This document shows, one piece after another, positions 9,709-19,100 of a stretch of 64,000 bases of DNA. The notes under the pieces are model-generated. The model saw only the letters and a list, made by a program, of their open reading frames with translations. It ran no database searches and had not been told where the DNA came from. Numbering within the stretch: position 1 is the first letter of the stretch; every line of letters begins with the position of its first letter. Source of the DNA: CAVVFX01 sp963747535 (lineage in GTDB: Bacteria > Acidobacteriota > Terriglobia > Bryobacterales > Bryobacteraceae); assembly GCA_963747535.1 (NCBI GenBank), contig CAVVFX010000017.1, forward strand, positions 744,001 to 808,000, given 5' to 3'. The position numbers were made by a program, and so were the translations under genes.

Positions 9709-9729
9709 TTGCGATTTTTCAAATCGCAA
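9709..9729 (+). promoter_or_regulatory. Perfect inverted repeat at the predicted 5' end of the transcript
   Basis: TTGCGATTT (9709-9717), three bases, then its exact complement AAATCGCAA (9721-9729). Its place at the very start of the predicted RNA suggests a 5' stabilising stem-loop. Alternatively it is a palindromic operator overlapping the start site. Confidence 0.7.
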
Positions 9730-9755
9730 AATTTGATGTTAGGGAGAATCACACA

Positions 9756-9818
9756 ATGAAGAACGCAGCCAAGAAAGCCGCCGCAAAGAAGAAAGCTGCT
9801 CCGAAGAAGAAGAAGTAG
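9756..9818 (+). CDS. 20-residue Lys/Ala-rich micropeptide
   Basis: An ATG preceded by AGGGAG (9741-9746) with 9-nt spacing opens a frame of 20 codons ending in TAG. The peptide reads MKNAAKKAAAKKKAAPKKKK: ten lysines and seven alanines, with Lys runs of 1, 2, 3 and 4. It resembles the basic tails of histone H1-like and HU-like proteins but lacks any folded domain. It has its own promoter, 5' hairpin and strong terminator, so the unit is only about 175 nt of RNA. Nucleic-acid or polyanion binding is a reasonable inference; a dual-function small RNA is an alternative. Confidence 0.65.
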   Translation: MKNAAKKAAAKKKAAPKKKK

Positions 9819-9851
9819 CAGCGGCGTTCCAGACAGGACGCAGATTTAACT

Positions 9852-9882
9852 AAAAGGCCCCGGTTCGCCGGGGCCTTTTTTT
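9852..9882. terminator. Bidirectional rho-independent terminator
   Basis: Stem AAGGCCCCGG / CCGGGGCCTT with TTCG loop, followed by seven T residues on the + strand. On the - strand the same hairpin ends in TTTT, 8 bases after the stop of the sugar permease gene. It therefore serves both convergent transcripts. Confidence 0.95.
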
Positions 9883-9890
9883 ATTGCACT

Positions 9891-10868
9891 TCAGGCGCCT
9901 CCGCCCAAGCTCCTGCGCTTGCGCACTTCATCAACGGTCACAGCGAGAATGATTACCGCGCCGATCACCACCTGCTGCACGTAGTTCGAAATGCCCAGCA
10001 GATCGCTGCCGTTGGACAGCAGCCCCATGATGAACGCGCCGATCAGCGTTCCCGCTACGCTACCCTCGCCTCCTGTTAAGCTTCCGCCGCCGATCACTAC
10101 CGCCGCGATTGCCTGCAGCTCATAACCCTGCCCCGCAGTCGGTTGACCTGTCATCAGCCGTGAAGCTTCGATCATTCCCGACAGCCCAGTCAACATTCCG
10201 CCGATCGCATAGACCGCGATCGTATATCTGCTGACCGGGATGCCCGCATAGATCGCCGCCGCCGGATTGCTGCCGATAGCGAATGCGTAACGTCCCAGCT
10301 TGGTGTGATCCAGAATGAAGTGCATCGCGAGCGCGCACAACAGCAGCAGCCACAGTACAAACGGCACGTAAAGGAAATTTCCCTCGCCGAGATACGCAAA
10401 GCCTTGCGGGATCTCGTGCACCGGCAAACCGTTCGAGACGATCAGAGTCGCTCCGCGAAAAATGCCGAGCGTGCCCAACGTGACGATGAATGGCGCGATC
10501 CTCAACCGCGCGATGAGAATACCATTCAGCAGGCCGCATCCGAGTCCCGCCAGAATTCCGATGGCCACTCCTGCCAGGATGGGCATCCCCTTCGCCATCG
10601 CCATCGTCCCCAGCAATCCGCCCATCGCCAGGATGGCTCCCACCGAAAGGTCGATCCCGCCTGAGATGATGATGATCGTCATGCCCAGCGCCATGATATT
10701 GATCACCGCCGTCTGGCGGACCACGCTCGACAAATTCGTGCGCGTCAGAAAGTGCGGCGATGCGATGGCCAGACCCACAAACAAAACGATCAGGCTGGCA
10801 AACGGCAAAACCTTCTGCAGCGAAATCCGCCGGTAAGCCGAAGGCAAAGCAACATCAGCCGCGCTCAC
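9891..10868 (-). CDS. Ribose-type sugar ABC transporter permease (RbsC family)
   Basis: 325 residues with about ten hydrophobic segments, the normal size for RbsC-family permeases (BPD_transp_2). Family hallmarks include GGIDLSVGAILAMGG, NGILIARLRIAPFIVTLGTL and IAAVVIGGGSLTGGEGSV near the cytoplasmic coupling region. It is the inner-membrane channel partner of the upstream ATPase; its ATG overlaps the ATPase stop by 4 bases (ATGA), so the two are translationally coupled. No periplasmic binding protein follows; a bidirectional terminator lies directly downstream. The sugar cannot be told from sequence. Confidence 0.92.
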   Translation of the reverse strand: MSAADVALPSAYRRISLQKVLPFASLIVLFVGLAIASPHFLTRTNLSSVVRQTAVINIMALGMTIIIISGGIDLSVGAILAMGGLLGTMAMAKGMPILAGVAIGILAGLGCGLLNGILIARLRIAPFIVTLGTLGIFRGATLIVSNGLPVHEIPQGFAYLGEGNFLYVPFVLWLLLLCALAMHFILDHTKLGRYAFAIGSNPAAAIYAGIPVSRYTIAVYAIGGMLTGLSGMIEASRLMTGQPTAGQGYELQAIAAVVIGGGSLTGGEGSVAGTLIGAFIMGLLSNGSDLLGISNYVQQVVIGAVIILAVTVDEVRKRRSLGGGA

Positions 10869-12346
10869 GGCTTCACCTGCAGGGCTGCGAGTCGCATGAT
10901 CTCGTTCTGGGTCGTCGATCCCGGAAGTTCCCCTGCGATGCGTCCTTGCCTCATAACCAGGATGCGGTCCGCTACCTGCAATAGCTCCTGCATCTCCGAA
11001 CTCACCATGAGCACCGCCGCTCCCGAGCGCGCCAGTTCGTCCATCACTTCGAAAACCTCCACCTTCGCTCCGACGTCGATTCCCCGCGTCGGCTCATCGA
11101 ATAGAAACACCCGCGCGTTGCGAAACAACCACTTCCCGATCACCACCTTCTGTTGATTGCCGCCGCTCAGCCGCCCGGCAAGTTGCTTCGGACTCGCCAT
11201 GCGGATGCGCAGCTTCTTCTGATACTCTGCCGTCACGCTATCCTGCCGTTCCAGGTCCAGAACGCCCCACCGGCAGATTCCATCCGTGTTGGAGAGCGTC
11301 ATGTTGAACGCAACCGGCAGCTTGGTGGCAAGGCCCGTGATCTGACGGTCCTCGGTCACCAGTGCGATCCCAGCTTCGACTGCGTCTTGCGGTGAGCTCA
11401 CGCGCACCGGACGTCCCGCCACGAGCACCTCACCGGAGTCTGGCCGGTCGATGCCGAAGATTGCCCGGCACAACTCCGTCCGTCCGGCGCCGATCAAACC
11501 CGCCATCCCGACGATCTCACCCGCTCGCAAGGTCAGAGAGATGTCGATCAGCCTCGCCCCGACGTTCAGATGCCGCACTTCCAGCAGAGGAACTCCCGGC
11601 GCCTGTCGCTCGCGGTGATACACGCCCAACAGCTTACGCCCCACCATGTGCGTAATGAGCTCCTCCGTCGAGATACCGGACATCTCTCCATGGTGCACCG
11701 TATTCCCGTCGCGCAGCACCGTCACGCGATCTCCAATCGCCCGCAGTTCCTCCAACCGGTGTGTGATATAGATGACGCCCATCTTGCGGTCTCGTAGTTC
11801 CCTGACGATGCGCATGACCTCCGTGCACTCATCCACGGTGAGCGACGATGTCGGCTCGTCAAAGATCAGCAGGCTCGACCCGTTGTGTAGCGCGCGGCAG
11901 ATCTCCACCAGCTGCTTGCCGGCAGGACTCAAGCGTCCCACGCGCCATTCAGGACTCAAAGGAAAATGGTGTTCCTCGATCAGCCGTTGCGCACTGCGCA
12001 CCATGCTGCCGCGCTTCAGCCATCCCACTCGGTTGGTCTGCTCGGACCCCAGAAAAATATTTTCCGCCACGCTCAAGTGCGGCGCCATCAGGGACTCCTG
12101 ATGCACCATCGCGATTCCAACAGCCGCGGCCTCGGCCGGTGTGCGCACATCGACCGGCCTTCCGTTCCACAGCATCTCGCCGCCGTCGCGCTCCACCATT
12201 CCGGCGACGATCTTCATCAGCGTCGATTTGCCCGCGCCATTCTCACCGAGCAGCAGGTGGACCTCGCCCGCCGACACGCTCAGATTGCCGTCATTCAGTG
12301 CGGGCACGCCGCCATAACTTTTCCGGATGTTCTTGAGTTCAAGCAC
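10865..12346 (-). CDS. Sugar ABC transporter ATPase with two nucleotide-binding domains (RbsA/MglA family)
   Basis: 493 residues, near the usual 500 for this class. The first half has Walker A GENGAGKST (about residue 35), signature LSPAGKQL and Walker B LLIFDEPTSSL. The second half has the degenerate Walker A typical of the family (GLIGAGRTEL), signature LSGGNQQK and Walker B VFLFDEPTRGID. The GTG at 12346 is chosen because homology begins at once (VLELKNIRKSYGG); the open frame continues upstream without similarity and would run into the divergent gene's leader. It energises the permease encoded next to it. The binding protein must be encoded elsewhere. Confidence 0.92.
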   Translation of the reverse strand: MLELKNIRKSYGGVPALNDGNLSVSAGEVHLLLGENGAGKSTLMKIVAGMVERDGGEMLWNGRPVDVRTPAEAAAVGIAMVHQESLMAPHLSVAENIFLGSEQTNRVGWLKRGSMVRSAQRLIEEHHFPLSPEWRVGRLSPAGKQLVEICRALHNGSSLLIFDEPTSSLTVDECTEVMRIVRELRDRKMGVIYITHRLEELRAIGDRVTVLRDGNTVHHGEMSGISTEELITHMVGRKLLGVYHRERQAPGVPLLEVRHLNVGARLIDISLTLRAGEIVGMAGLIGAGRTELCRAIFGIDRPDSGEVLVAGRPVRVSSPQDAVEAGIALVTEDRQITGLATKLPVAFNMTLSNTDGICRWGVLDLERQDSVTAEYQKKLRIRMASPKQLAGRLSGGNQQKVVIGKWLFRNARVFLFDEPTRGIDVGAKVEVFEVMDELARSGAAVLMVSSEMQELLQVADRILVMRQGRIAGELPGSTTQNEIMRLAALQVKP

Positions 12347-12433
12347 AGACTCGCCGCGTCCACAACAGTTTACAGTAAACCCGAGAGCCCTGGACGATTG
12401 TGGCTTTGGCCCGCATCGTGCTCCTATACAAAC

Positions 12434-13246
12434 GTGAAGTTTGTGGCTCTGTTCGCCCTCGTGGGTTTTTTCGCCCGGTCCACATTCTGCGCTGAGCCCG
12501 ACCCCCGCAGCATCGTCACACAATCCATCGCGAATTACGAGAAAGACTGGAAAGCCGCACTCGACTTCTCGTATACCGAGCGCGACGTCAACAAAGGCTC
12601 CTCCGGTCAGGCCAAGAGCATCGAGGTCTCACAGGTGAATGTAATCGACGGCACGCCGTACAGTCGCCTGATCGCTAAGGACGGTCAACCCCTCGATGCC
12701 GAAGAAGCGCGGATGGAAGCCGAACGCTACCAGAAGATGCTCAACGCGCGCGATGCCGAGAGCTCCGAACAGCATGCCCGCCGTGTTCGCAAGTACGAGG
12801 AAGAGCGGCGATTCCTGAATGAGATCCCGGACGCGTTCAACATGAAGCTGCTTGGACACGAGACCCTGAATGGCCGCCCCAACTTCGTAATCGAACTCAC
12901 TCCCAAACAAGGTTACGTTCCCAAATCCCGGAATGCCCGAATATTCTCGGATATCGAAGGGAAGCTGTGGATCGATCAGCAGGACGTGCGTTGGACGAAG
13001 GCCGTAGCCAATGTGATCGACACGATCTCCTTCGGCTGGGTGCTGGCTCGTATCGGCCCGGGAGCTCACATCACGATGAAGCAGGTGAGAGTTGAGGGCG
13101 CCATCTGGATGCCTAAGGAAATCGATGTCGAGGGGGTTGCCAGGATCCTGCTCGTGAAGAATCGTACCGTGGACGAGACGATTTCCTACGACAACTACAA
13201 ACGGTTGCGCCCTGCTCCTGGAACCGTCGACGCAAAGAATCGGTAA
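12434..13246 (+). CDS. Secreted protein, LolA-like by appearance
   Basis: 270 residues from a GTG start, with signal peptide MKFVALFALVGFFARSTFC. The mature part starts with a helix (IVTQSIANYEKDWKAALDFS), then a charged coiled region (DAEEARMEAERYQKMLNARD), then alternating strands (NFVIELTPKQ ... GKLWIDQQDVRWTKAVANV). This pattern resembles outer-membrane lipoprotein carrier-like (LolA/DUF4292-type) proteins, but I cannot establish the family. It is divergent from the sugar ABC genes across 87 bases that must carry both promoters. Confidence 0.65.
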   Translation: MKFVALFALVGFFARSTFCAEPDPRSIVTQSIANYEKDWKAALDFSYTERDVNKGSSGQAKSIEVSQVNVIDGTPYSRLIAKDGQPLDAEEARMEAERYQKMLNARDAESSEQHARRVRKYEEERRFLNEIPDAFNMKLLGHETLNGRPNFVIELTPKQGYVPKSRNARIFSDIEGKLWIDQQDVRWTKAVANVIDTISFGWVLARIGPGAHITMKQVRVEGAIWMPKEIDVEGVARILLVKNRTVDETISYDNYKRLRPAPGTVDAKNR

Positions 13247-13324
13247 AATCTACTCGCCGTTAGAAACGCGTGCTCTCCCGCCGGCACACTCCCGGTGGTG
13301 CTGATAGAATCGTTTCCAAACCTC

Positions 13325-14746
13325 ATGAGTACAGCCAAGAAGTCTCTTTTCGTCCTCCCTGACGGCACCAACCTGATGTTCACTTTCATTCTCGTCAGTT
13401 CGTTATTTCTCCTTTGGGGAGTCTGCAACGGCATGATCGATGTGATGGATAAGCATTTTCAGGATGAGTTGCACCTGACGAAGTCGCAGTCCGCCTGGGT
13501 GCAGTTTGCGCACTACCTCGGCTACTTCCTCATGTCCATTCCGGCAGGATGGCTGGCCAGTAAACTGGGTTATAAGGGAGGCATCATCACCGGACTCCTG
13601 ATTGTCGCGTTGGGTGGATTCTGGTTTGTTCCGGCTACTCACATCAACGCTCTGGTCCATCTTGGCCGCGTCTCTTCCACCGCCGCGTTTGTCGCCTTCC
13701 TCTTCGGTGTTTGCCTGATCGCCACCGGACTCACGTTCCTCGAAACCATCGCGAACCCGTACACCACGGTGTTGGGCGACATGCGCTACGCGGCGACCCG
13801 CATTAATCTGGCCCAGTCATGCAATGGCATCGGCTGGATCTTCGGACCGATCATCGGCAGCATCTATTTCTATTCCAAGGACGCTTCGGGACAGAGCACC
13901 GGCAGCCAGACCCTCTACATCCCTTACATGGGCATCGCCTTCGTTGTCATCGTCATCGCCATCATCTTCTACTTCGCCAACGTCCCGGATATCCGGATGG
14001 AAGACGATTACCATCTGGACGACACCGTTCCGGGCGTCACCCATTCCATCTGGAAGCACCCGCATTTTGTAATGGCCGTCGCGGCGCAGTTTTTTTATGT
14101 TGCCGCCCAGGCCGGCATCTTCAGTTTCTTCATCAACTACATGACGGCAGAGGTTCCCGCTATTCCATCGTCCTGGGACGCCGCTATGAACGGCCTGTCC
14201 ACTCAGGCCGGGTTTCTGCACGACTGGCTGACCGGCTGGTTTGAAATGAACAAAAACGGCCTGCTTTCCATCAGCAATAAAGGCGCCTCAAACCTCGCGT
14301 CTCTGGGATTCGTTTTCTTCCTGGTGGGCCGTTTCACCGGGGCCGGCCTGCTGAAGAAATACCCCGCTCACCGCATGCTGGGCGTATATGCTCTCTTCAA
14401 TGTCGCGGCGACTTTCCTGATCTTCCTCAAACTCGGCTGGCTTTCGGTAATTTGCGTGTTCCTCAGCTACTTCTTCATGTCGATCATGTTCCCGACCATC
14501 TTTGCTCTCGGAATCTTCGGCCTCGGCGTCCGGGCGAAGCGAGCATCCGCCTTCATTGTTATGGCCATCATGGGAGGGGCGATCCTCCCCAAAGTCATGG
14601 GTTACGTCGCTGACGAGTTCGATATGTCCCGCGGCTTTATCGTGCCGATGGTATGCTTCGCTTTCGTCGCATTCTACGGTTTCAATTGGCCCAGGTTAAG
14701 CAAGGCCGAATCGCTGGGCGCCGTTCCCACTACCGCCGGTCATTAA
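13325..14746 (+). CDS. MFS sugar:H+ symporter of the FucP/GluP family
   Basis: About 473 residues and twelve hydrophobic helices. Family features are the N-terminal WGVCNGMIDVMDKHFQDELHL, the loop GYKGGIITGL, LTFLETIANPYTTVLG, and the late LGVRAKRASAFIVMAIMGGA. The central loop carries an unusual insertion near residues 270-320 (SSWDAAMNGLSTQAGFLHDWLTGW). The ATG at 13325 gives the natural start; a GTG at 13295 would add ten residues. Substrate is probably a neutral hexose or deoxyhexose by family. It lies near the sugar ABC genes and may belong to the same carbohydrate-uptake theme. Confidence 0.85.
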   Translation: MSTAKKSLFVLPDGTNLMFTFILVSSLFLLWGVCNGMIDVMDKHFQDELHLTKSQSAWVQFAHYLGYFLMSIPAGWLASKLGYKGGIITGLLIVALGGFWFVPATHINALVHLGRVSSTAAFVAFLFGVCLIATGLTFLETIANPYTTVLGDMRYAATRINLAQSCNGIGWIFGPIIGSIYFYSKDASGQSTGSQTLYIPYMGIAFVVIVIAIIFYFANVPDIRMEDDYHLDDTVPGVTHSIWKHPHFVMAVAAQFFYVAAQAGIFSFFINYMTAEVPAIPSSWDAAMNGLSTQAGFLHDWLTGWFEMNKNGLLSISNKGASNLASLGFVFFLVGRFTGAGLLKKYPAHRMLGVYALFNVAATFLIFLKLGWLSVICVFLSYFFMSIMFPTIFALGIFGLGVRAKRASAFIVMAIMGGAILPKVMGYVADEFDMSRGFIVPMVCFAFVAFYGFNWPRLSKAESLGAVPTTAGH

Positions 14747-14784
14747 GATTAAACCGGGGCAGCCTGCCCGACACCCCGCTACAG

Positions 14785-15354
14785 TTATAAGCCCTGCAAG
14801 TCGGTTGATGTCAGATATAGCCCGAAGAACAACGGCAGCCATAGCAGGTTGACGAAGTTCACGTACCAAAATGCCGCTTTTACGTCCCATTTTTTGAGCG
14901 CGACCAAAGTCAGGTACACCAGGCCCCCGAGTACGTGCACAGCGTGCAGCCCCGTCAGGATGAAGTACGTTGCGCCGAACAGCGGCACATTCCACGGATT
15001 CGACGACAGCGTAACGCCCAGGATCAGGTTCAGCCGCACCCACTCGACTCCTTCGACCAGAAGAAAGCAACACCAGGTCGCGATGGTCACCGCGATCCAG
15101 CGTGCAGGGGCTTCCATCCCGGCTTCCCCCCCATGCGTCGCCCGCACCGCCAGGAACATGGTGAAGCTGCCCGATAGCAGAAACATGGTCATTGCCGCCG
15201 CCATCAGGCCGGACGGAAAATGAAATGCGGCCGGCCAATGCGGCGCATTGAACCGCAAGTAAGCAAACGCCGCGAACACCGTCAGCGTCATGATCGCGTC
15301 AGCCGAGAGAAACATCAGCATGTTTTTCTCGGGCACCGAAAGTTTTTCCGTCAA
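14785..15354 (-). CDS. Heme-copper oxidase subunit III family protein (second of two)
   Basis: 189 residues, five predicted membrane helices. Typical COX3 features are MLMFLSADAIMTLTVFAAFAYL at the start, FLLVEGVEWVRL, and FILTGLHAVHVLGGLVYL, which contains the conserved HAxHVxxG motif. A TTG at 15354 with AAGGG upstream is the most likely start; GTG (15336) and ATG (15309 region) are alternatives. It begins 14 bases after the stop of another COX3-family gene. Subunit III stabilises proton pumping by the catalytic subunit, but no subunit I or II gene is present nearby. Confidence 0.8.
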   Translation of the reverse strand: MTEKLSVPEKNMLMFLSADAIMTLTVFAAFAYLRFNAPHWPAAFHFPSGLMAAAMTMFLLSGSFTMFLAVRATHGGEAGMEAPARWIAVTIATWCCFLLVEGVEWVRLNLILGVTLSSNPWNVPLFGATYFILTGLHAVHVLGGLVYLTLVALKKWDVKAAFWYVNFVNLLWLPLFFGLYLTSTDLQGL

Positions 15355-15368
15355 TGAATTATTGGCCC

Positions 15369-16010
15369 TTAAAACCAAGCGAGAAATAGTGCCATCAGAC
15401 CCAGCCACAGCACGTCGAGGAAATGCCAGAACACTACGCTCACCGATACCGCCGTACGTTTCGCCGGACCCATTCGAAAACGGAACGCCTGAATCGCAAC
15501 ATACACCAGGGCCATCAAGCCGGCGATCGCATGGGTTGCGTGAGCCCACGTCAGAATGTAGAAGAACGAACTGCTGATGTTCCCTTGCAGATGAAACCCC
15601 TGGTCGACAAGTTGTTCCCAACCGATGACCTGGCCCACCAGAAATCCAAATCCCAGCAAAGTGCCACTGAGCCACAACCAGTTGAAGGCCACGCGGCTTC
15701 CAGAGCGAAGTTGCCGCCGCGCGGCATCCAGCACCACACTGCTCAATAGTAGTACACCTGTATTCCACCAGAAGATCTGAGGCAACGGAACATGGCGCCA
15801 GTCGGTCCCCAATCCGCGGCGTACCATCACCGCACTCAGGAATGCGGAGAACGTCATCACGCTGGCGCACATCAGGACCACGATGCCGGTCAGCGAGTTG
15901 CGGCGCGAGGCCCCCCGGTCTTCCGGATCGCCACCGCCGCCTCCGCCGTGGAAGTCGTCGAATTCGGTTGGAGGAGGTCCGCCCTGCCCGGAACCCGTCT
16001 CTGCCAGCAT
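15369..16010 (-). CDS. Heme-copper oxidase subunit III family protein (first of two)
   Basis: About 213 residues. A soluble Gly/Asp-rich N-terminus (FHGGGGGGDPEDRG) precedes five or six helices. COX3 hallmarks are FSAFLSAVMVRRGL, FFYILTWAHATHAIAGLMAL and the final VSVVFWHFLDVLWLGLMALF. The ATG at 16010 has AGGG at a good distance; ATG 16016 is two codons upstream and too close to that site. It is co-transcribed with the second COX3 gene. Its partner subunits must lie outside this window. Confidence 0.82.
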   Translation of the reverse strand: MLAETGSGQGGPPPTEFDDFHGGGGGGDPEDRGASRRNSLTGIVVLMCASVMTFSAFLSAVMVRRGLGTDWRHVPLPQIFWWNTGVLLLSSVVLDAARRQLRSGSRVAFNWLWLSGTLLGFGFLVGQVIGWEQLVDQGFHLQGNISSSFFYILTWAHATHAIAGLMALVYVAIQAFRFRMGPAKRTAVSVSVVFWHFLDVLWLGLMALFLAWF

Positions 16011-16068
16011 GCCCATACCCTAGTTTAGGCATTTTGGAGCCTTCAGTTTTCTCCCCAAGAATGGAAAT

Positions 16069-16097
16069 GGCGGCGGGAGTCGAAGACTCCTGCCGCC
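16069..16097 (-). terminator. Strong hairpin between the Ig-repeat gene and the oxidase genes
   Basis: A 13-bp stem with one G-T wobble (GGCGGCGGGAGTC / GACTCCTGCCGCC) and a GAA loop, about 40 bases after the stop of the upstream giant gene on the - strand. No clear T-run follows, so rho-independent termination is uncertain; RNA processing or 3' stabilisation is also possible. Confidence 0.5.
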
Positions 16098-16138
16098 GAG
16101 TTAGGTCTTGAGGTCGCTGGTTACGACCCGGGCCCTGG

Positions 16139-19100
16139 TTACTGAATTTGGATAGTGATAGGCAGAGTGCCACTCCTCGGAGCGATGGTGGTCGAATCCG
16201 TCGCTGTGATAGTGAAGCTGACAGGCGAAGTCATACTGTCTGCCGTTCCGTTATAAGTGATGATTCCCGCGGTATTCATGGCTACGCCGTACGTGGCGGG
16301 GCTGCCAGATATCGTATAGGTGATACCTCCAGTCCCTCCTGTGGGCGCTGACCCGCCGATGTGAGCGATCTGAACCGCAGCGCCGGCCCCACTGCCAGTG
16401 GTAGCGCTGAGAGCAGTCCCCGTTGAGACGCTAGGATTCGACACGCCAGCGTCTGCGACGAGGATGACACCTGTCATACCTAGTGTGCCTTGGGTAAGTG
16501 AGATATTGAATTGCACAGTACCCGTACGTGCAGTGCCAGGGGTCGAATCAGTTGCCGTGACCGTGAAGCTGGTACTGGTGAATACCGGAGTATTTATCGT
16601 GGTCGTGATTACACCCGAGTTCGAGATTGCCATCCCGTTAGATAACGGATCCGATCCCGGCCCCGAAGTCGTATAGGTGAGTTGATAGGTGATGTTCCCT
16701 GACCCGCCGGACGCATACACTGTGCCGAGGGTAGTAGCAGTACCGGCGATGCCGGTGAGAGTGCCGGGGTTACTCATTGTTAGTGCCGCACCCTGGGTGA
16801 CAGTGATAGTGAAGGCTGCGCTGGTGCCCGACAGGCCGTTCGCGTCTTGTGCCGTGACGGTGTAGGAGCCGGCCGATATTACCGGCGTGTTTTGCGTGGT
16901 CGAGATTATTCCCGAGGTCGGGCCGATTGCCAGCCCGGCATGACTTGCACCCGTCAGAGTATAGCTGTAAGGCGCTACACCGCCGCTGGCTGTACACGTC
17001 TCGACGTTAGGCTGGGCAATGCCGGCAGTAGCGGCGCTTCCGGTAACGCAGGTTACCGATAATCCACCATTGACAACGAGAATAAAGCTGGTGGTGCCCG
17101 TGACAGGGACCGTTGCCGAATCAAACGCTGTAACCGTGATGGGGTAACTGCCCGCAGTATTTAGAGCCGGAGTCCCGGCAATCGCTGCGGTGGTATTTGA
17201 ACTGGTAAACGTAAGGCCGGTGGGTAACACGCCCGTACTGATAATGTATCGGTAGTTTCCCGTGCCGTCAGTTGCTGTCACCAGGTTGGTATCGGTGCCG
17301 CTGAAGGAAGCAACCTTCCACGCTTGGCCAGCCGTGCCCGATGCACCGAGGCCAGACGGGGGAACCATCCTCAGCCGAGGCGCCACCCATAGACTGACTT
17401 GACCCTGCGAGGTGGTTGTTCCGTCGTGCATGGTGACTTGGATCGGCACTTGCGTCGGTTGAGTGATAGCAGCGCTGTTGTTAAACACGTCCGTGAACGC
17501 TACGTTGTTTTGCGGTAGTTGCAAATTGACCTGATACAGGCCGGCAATAGAATCCGGCACCCATCCGGCATACACGACCGGGGCGCTCACGGTGCCGATA
17601 GTGGCTGTAATCGTGGGTGTTGGGCAGGGAGGAAGATACGCCGAATTTATGAGGCTGCTCAGCACGACGGCCCCGTCAATCGCCGGGACGGTAGTGCCGG
17701 TCAGTCCGGCGAGCGAAGTCAGATAGGATTGAACCGAGATGCAGTTATTGTTCCACGGCGTGGCAGCAGGTAGGCCGGCGTTGTTGTCCATACCGCCGTT
17801 GTCGCTTACACCGGGTGCGGTTGCCGTACTGTCGCCGGGTACGCCAAGACCGGTCATGTAGACCTGAATCGTGTCCGAATCTGCGACAGGCGAGCCGGAT
17901 ACCTGGTGTGTGCCGTTCCTAAGGGCGGCCGGGTTGTTCTGGTTGATCAGCGCGTAGGTGGGGTCGAGGATCGCGCCGTTGCCTTGACCGTCGGCTCCGA
18001 CTGTAAAGATTCCCGGGTCGGTCGCCTTTACGTTTACGGTGTAAGCTGCGCTGCTAATTGGTGTTGTGGCCGGTGCGGTCGTGTAGTTTACGACGATTTG
18101 TGCCGCATGGCCGATCTGCGCAAAGACAGTCGATGGAACCACCGCATTAATTTGGTTGTTGGAAGCGAAGAGTATCGGGGCGTAACCAAGCAGCGTTCCG
18201 TCCGACTTATTAAACTGGACCTGAAGGGTGTGTGCTCCGTTATCTCCGCTGAGAGTAGTCGCATACACTTTGGTCAGGCTGTTCGGTACCGCAGCCACTG
18301 TCCCGTTACTGCCGCAGAGTGGGCAGAAGTTGGTCCCGAAGATGCTGATGAGGTCGAAGGGCGCCACGTTCGGCGTCGTTAACTGCACGAAGGAAGAAGC
18401 GCTGGAGACCGCGGTGATGATCGGATTCGAGCCAATGGTCAGCGTCTGCGTGCTAGTGGCGGCATTACAGGTATTCGTGGTCGCGTTAGGATTACAGACG
18501 CCCAGAATAACCGAGGTCGGGCTGGTCGCGGTGAACGGTAGGAACGAATCCGCGCCTGCGGGTGAGGGTACCGTAACAACCAGGGTTATGAGCGATGGGG
18601 ATATAACGAGGGCACTCAGGTTGGCGTCAGGAATCATGGACGTCGACCCGATTCCGCCGGTTACAATTCCCACCTTGGTTACCTGAGCCAGATTCGTGCC
18701 GGCGACAAACCCGGAACCGGCGAGAGATATCTGGAAGGTCTGGCCAGGAGTTGCGGAGGTTGGTATGCTCGCGGGAGAAATGCTGGTCAGGGTCGCTTGG
18801 CCGGCCAGAACTCTCACATTGAAGTTGACAACGAGTGAGGATGCCTGACTACCCCAGGTAACGGTTACCGTACCGTTCAGCGTGCTGCCTGCTGTTGCTC
18901 CCAAAAAGACCGCAGGGTCGAAAGTAACCGGAATCTGGGTGCCGAAACTATAAGCCAGGCCTTCCTGCTCACCATTGCTGAATTTAGCCTTTAGTACGCC
19001 GCCACTGACGAGGCTGTAGGAGACAGGCGCGTCGCTCGAGACCAGAGTAATCACAGCGCTGGGAATCGGGTCTCCGACATTCCATACCATATTCTGTACA

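Noticed and set aside
15355..16173. Upstream extension of the second subunit III frame
   Set aside because: It overlaps the first subunit III gene in another frame and shows no membrane or family pattern.
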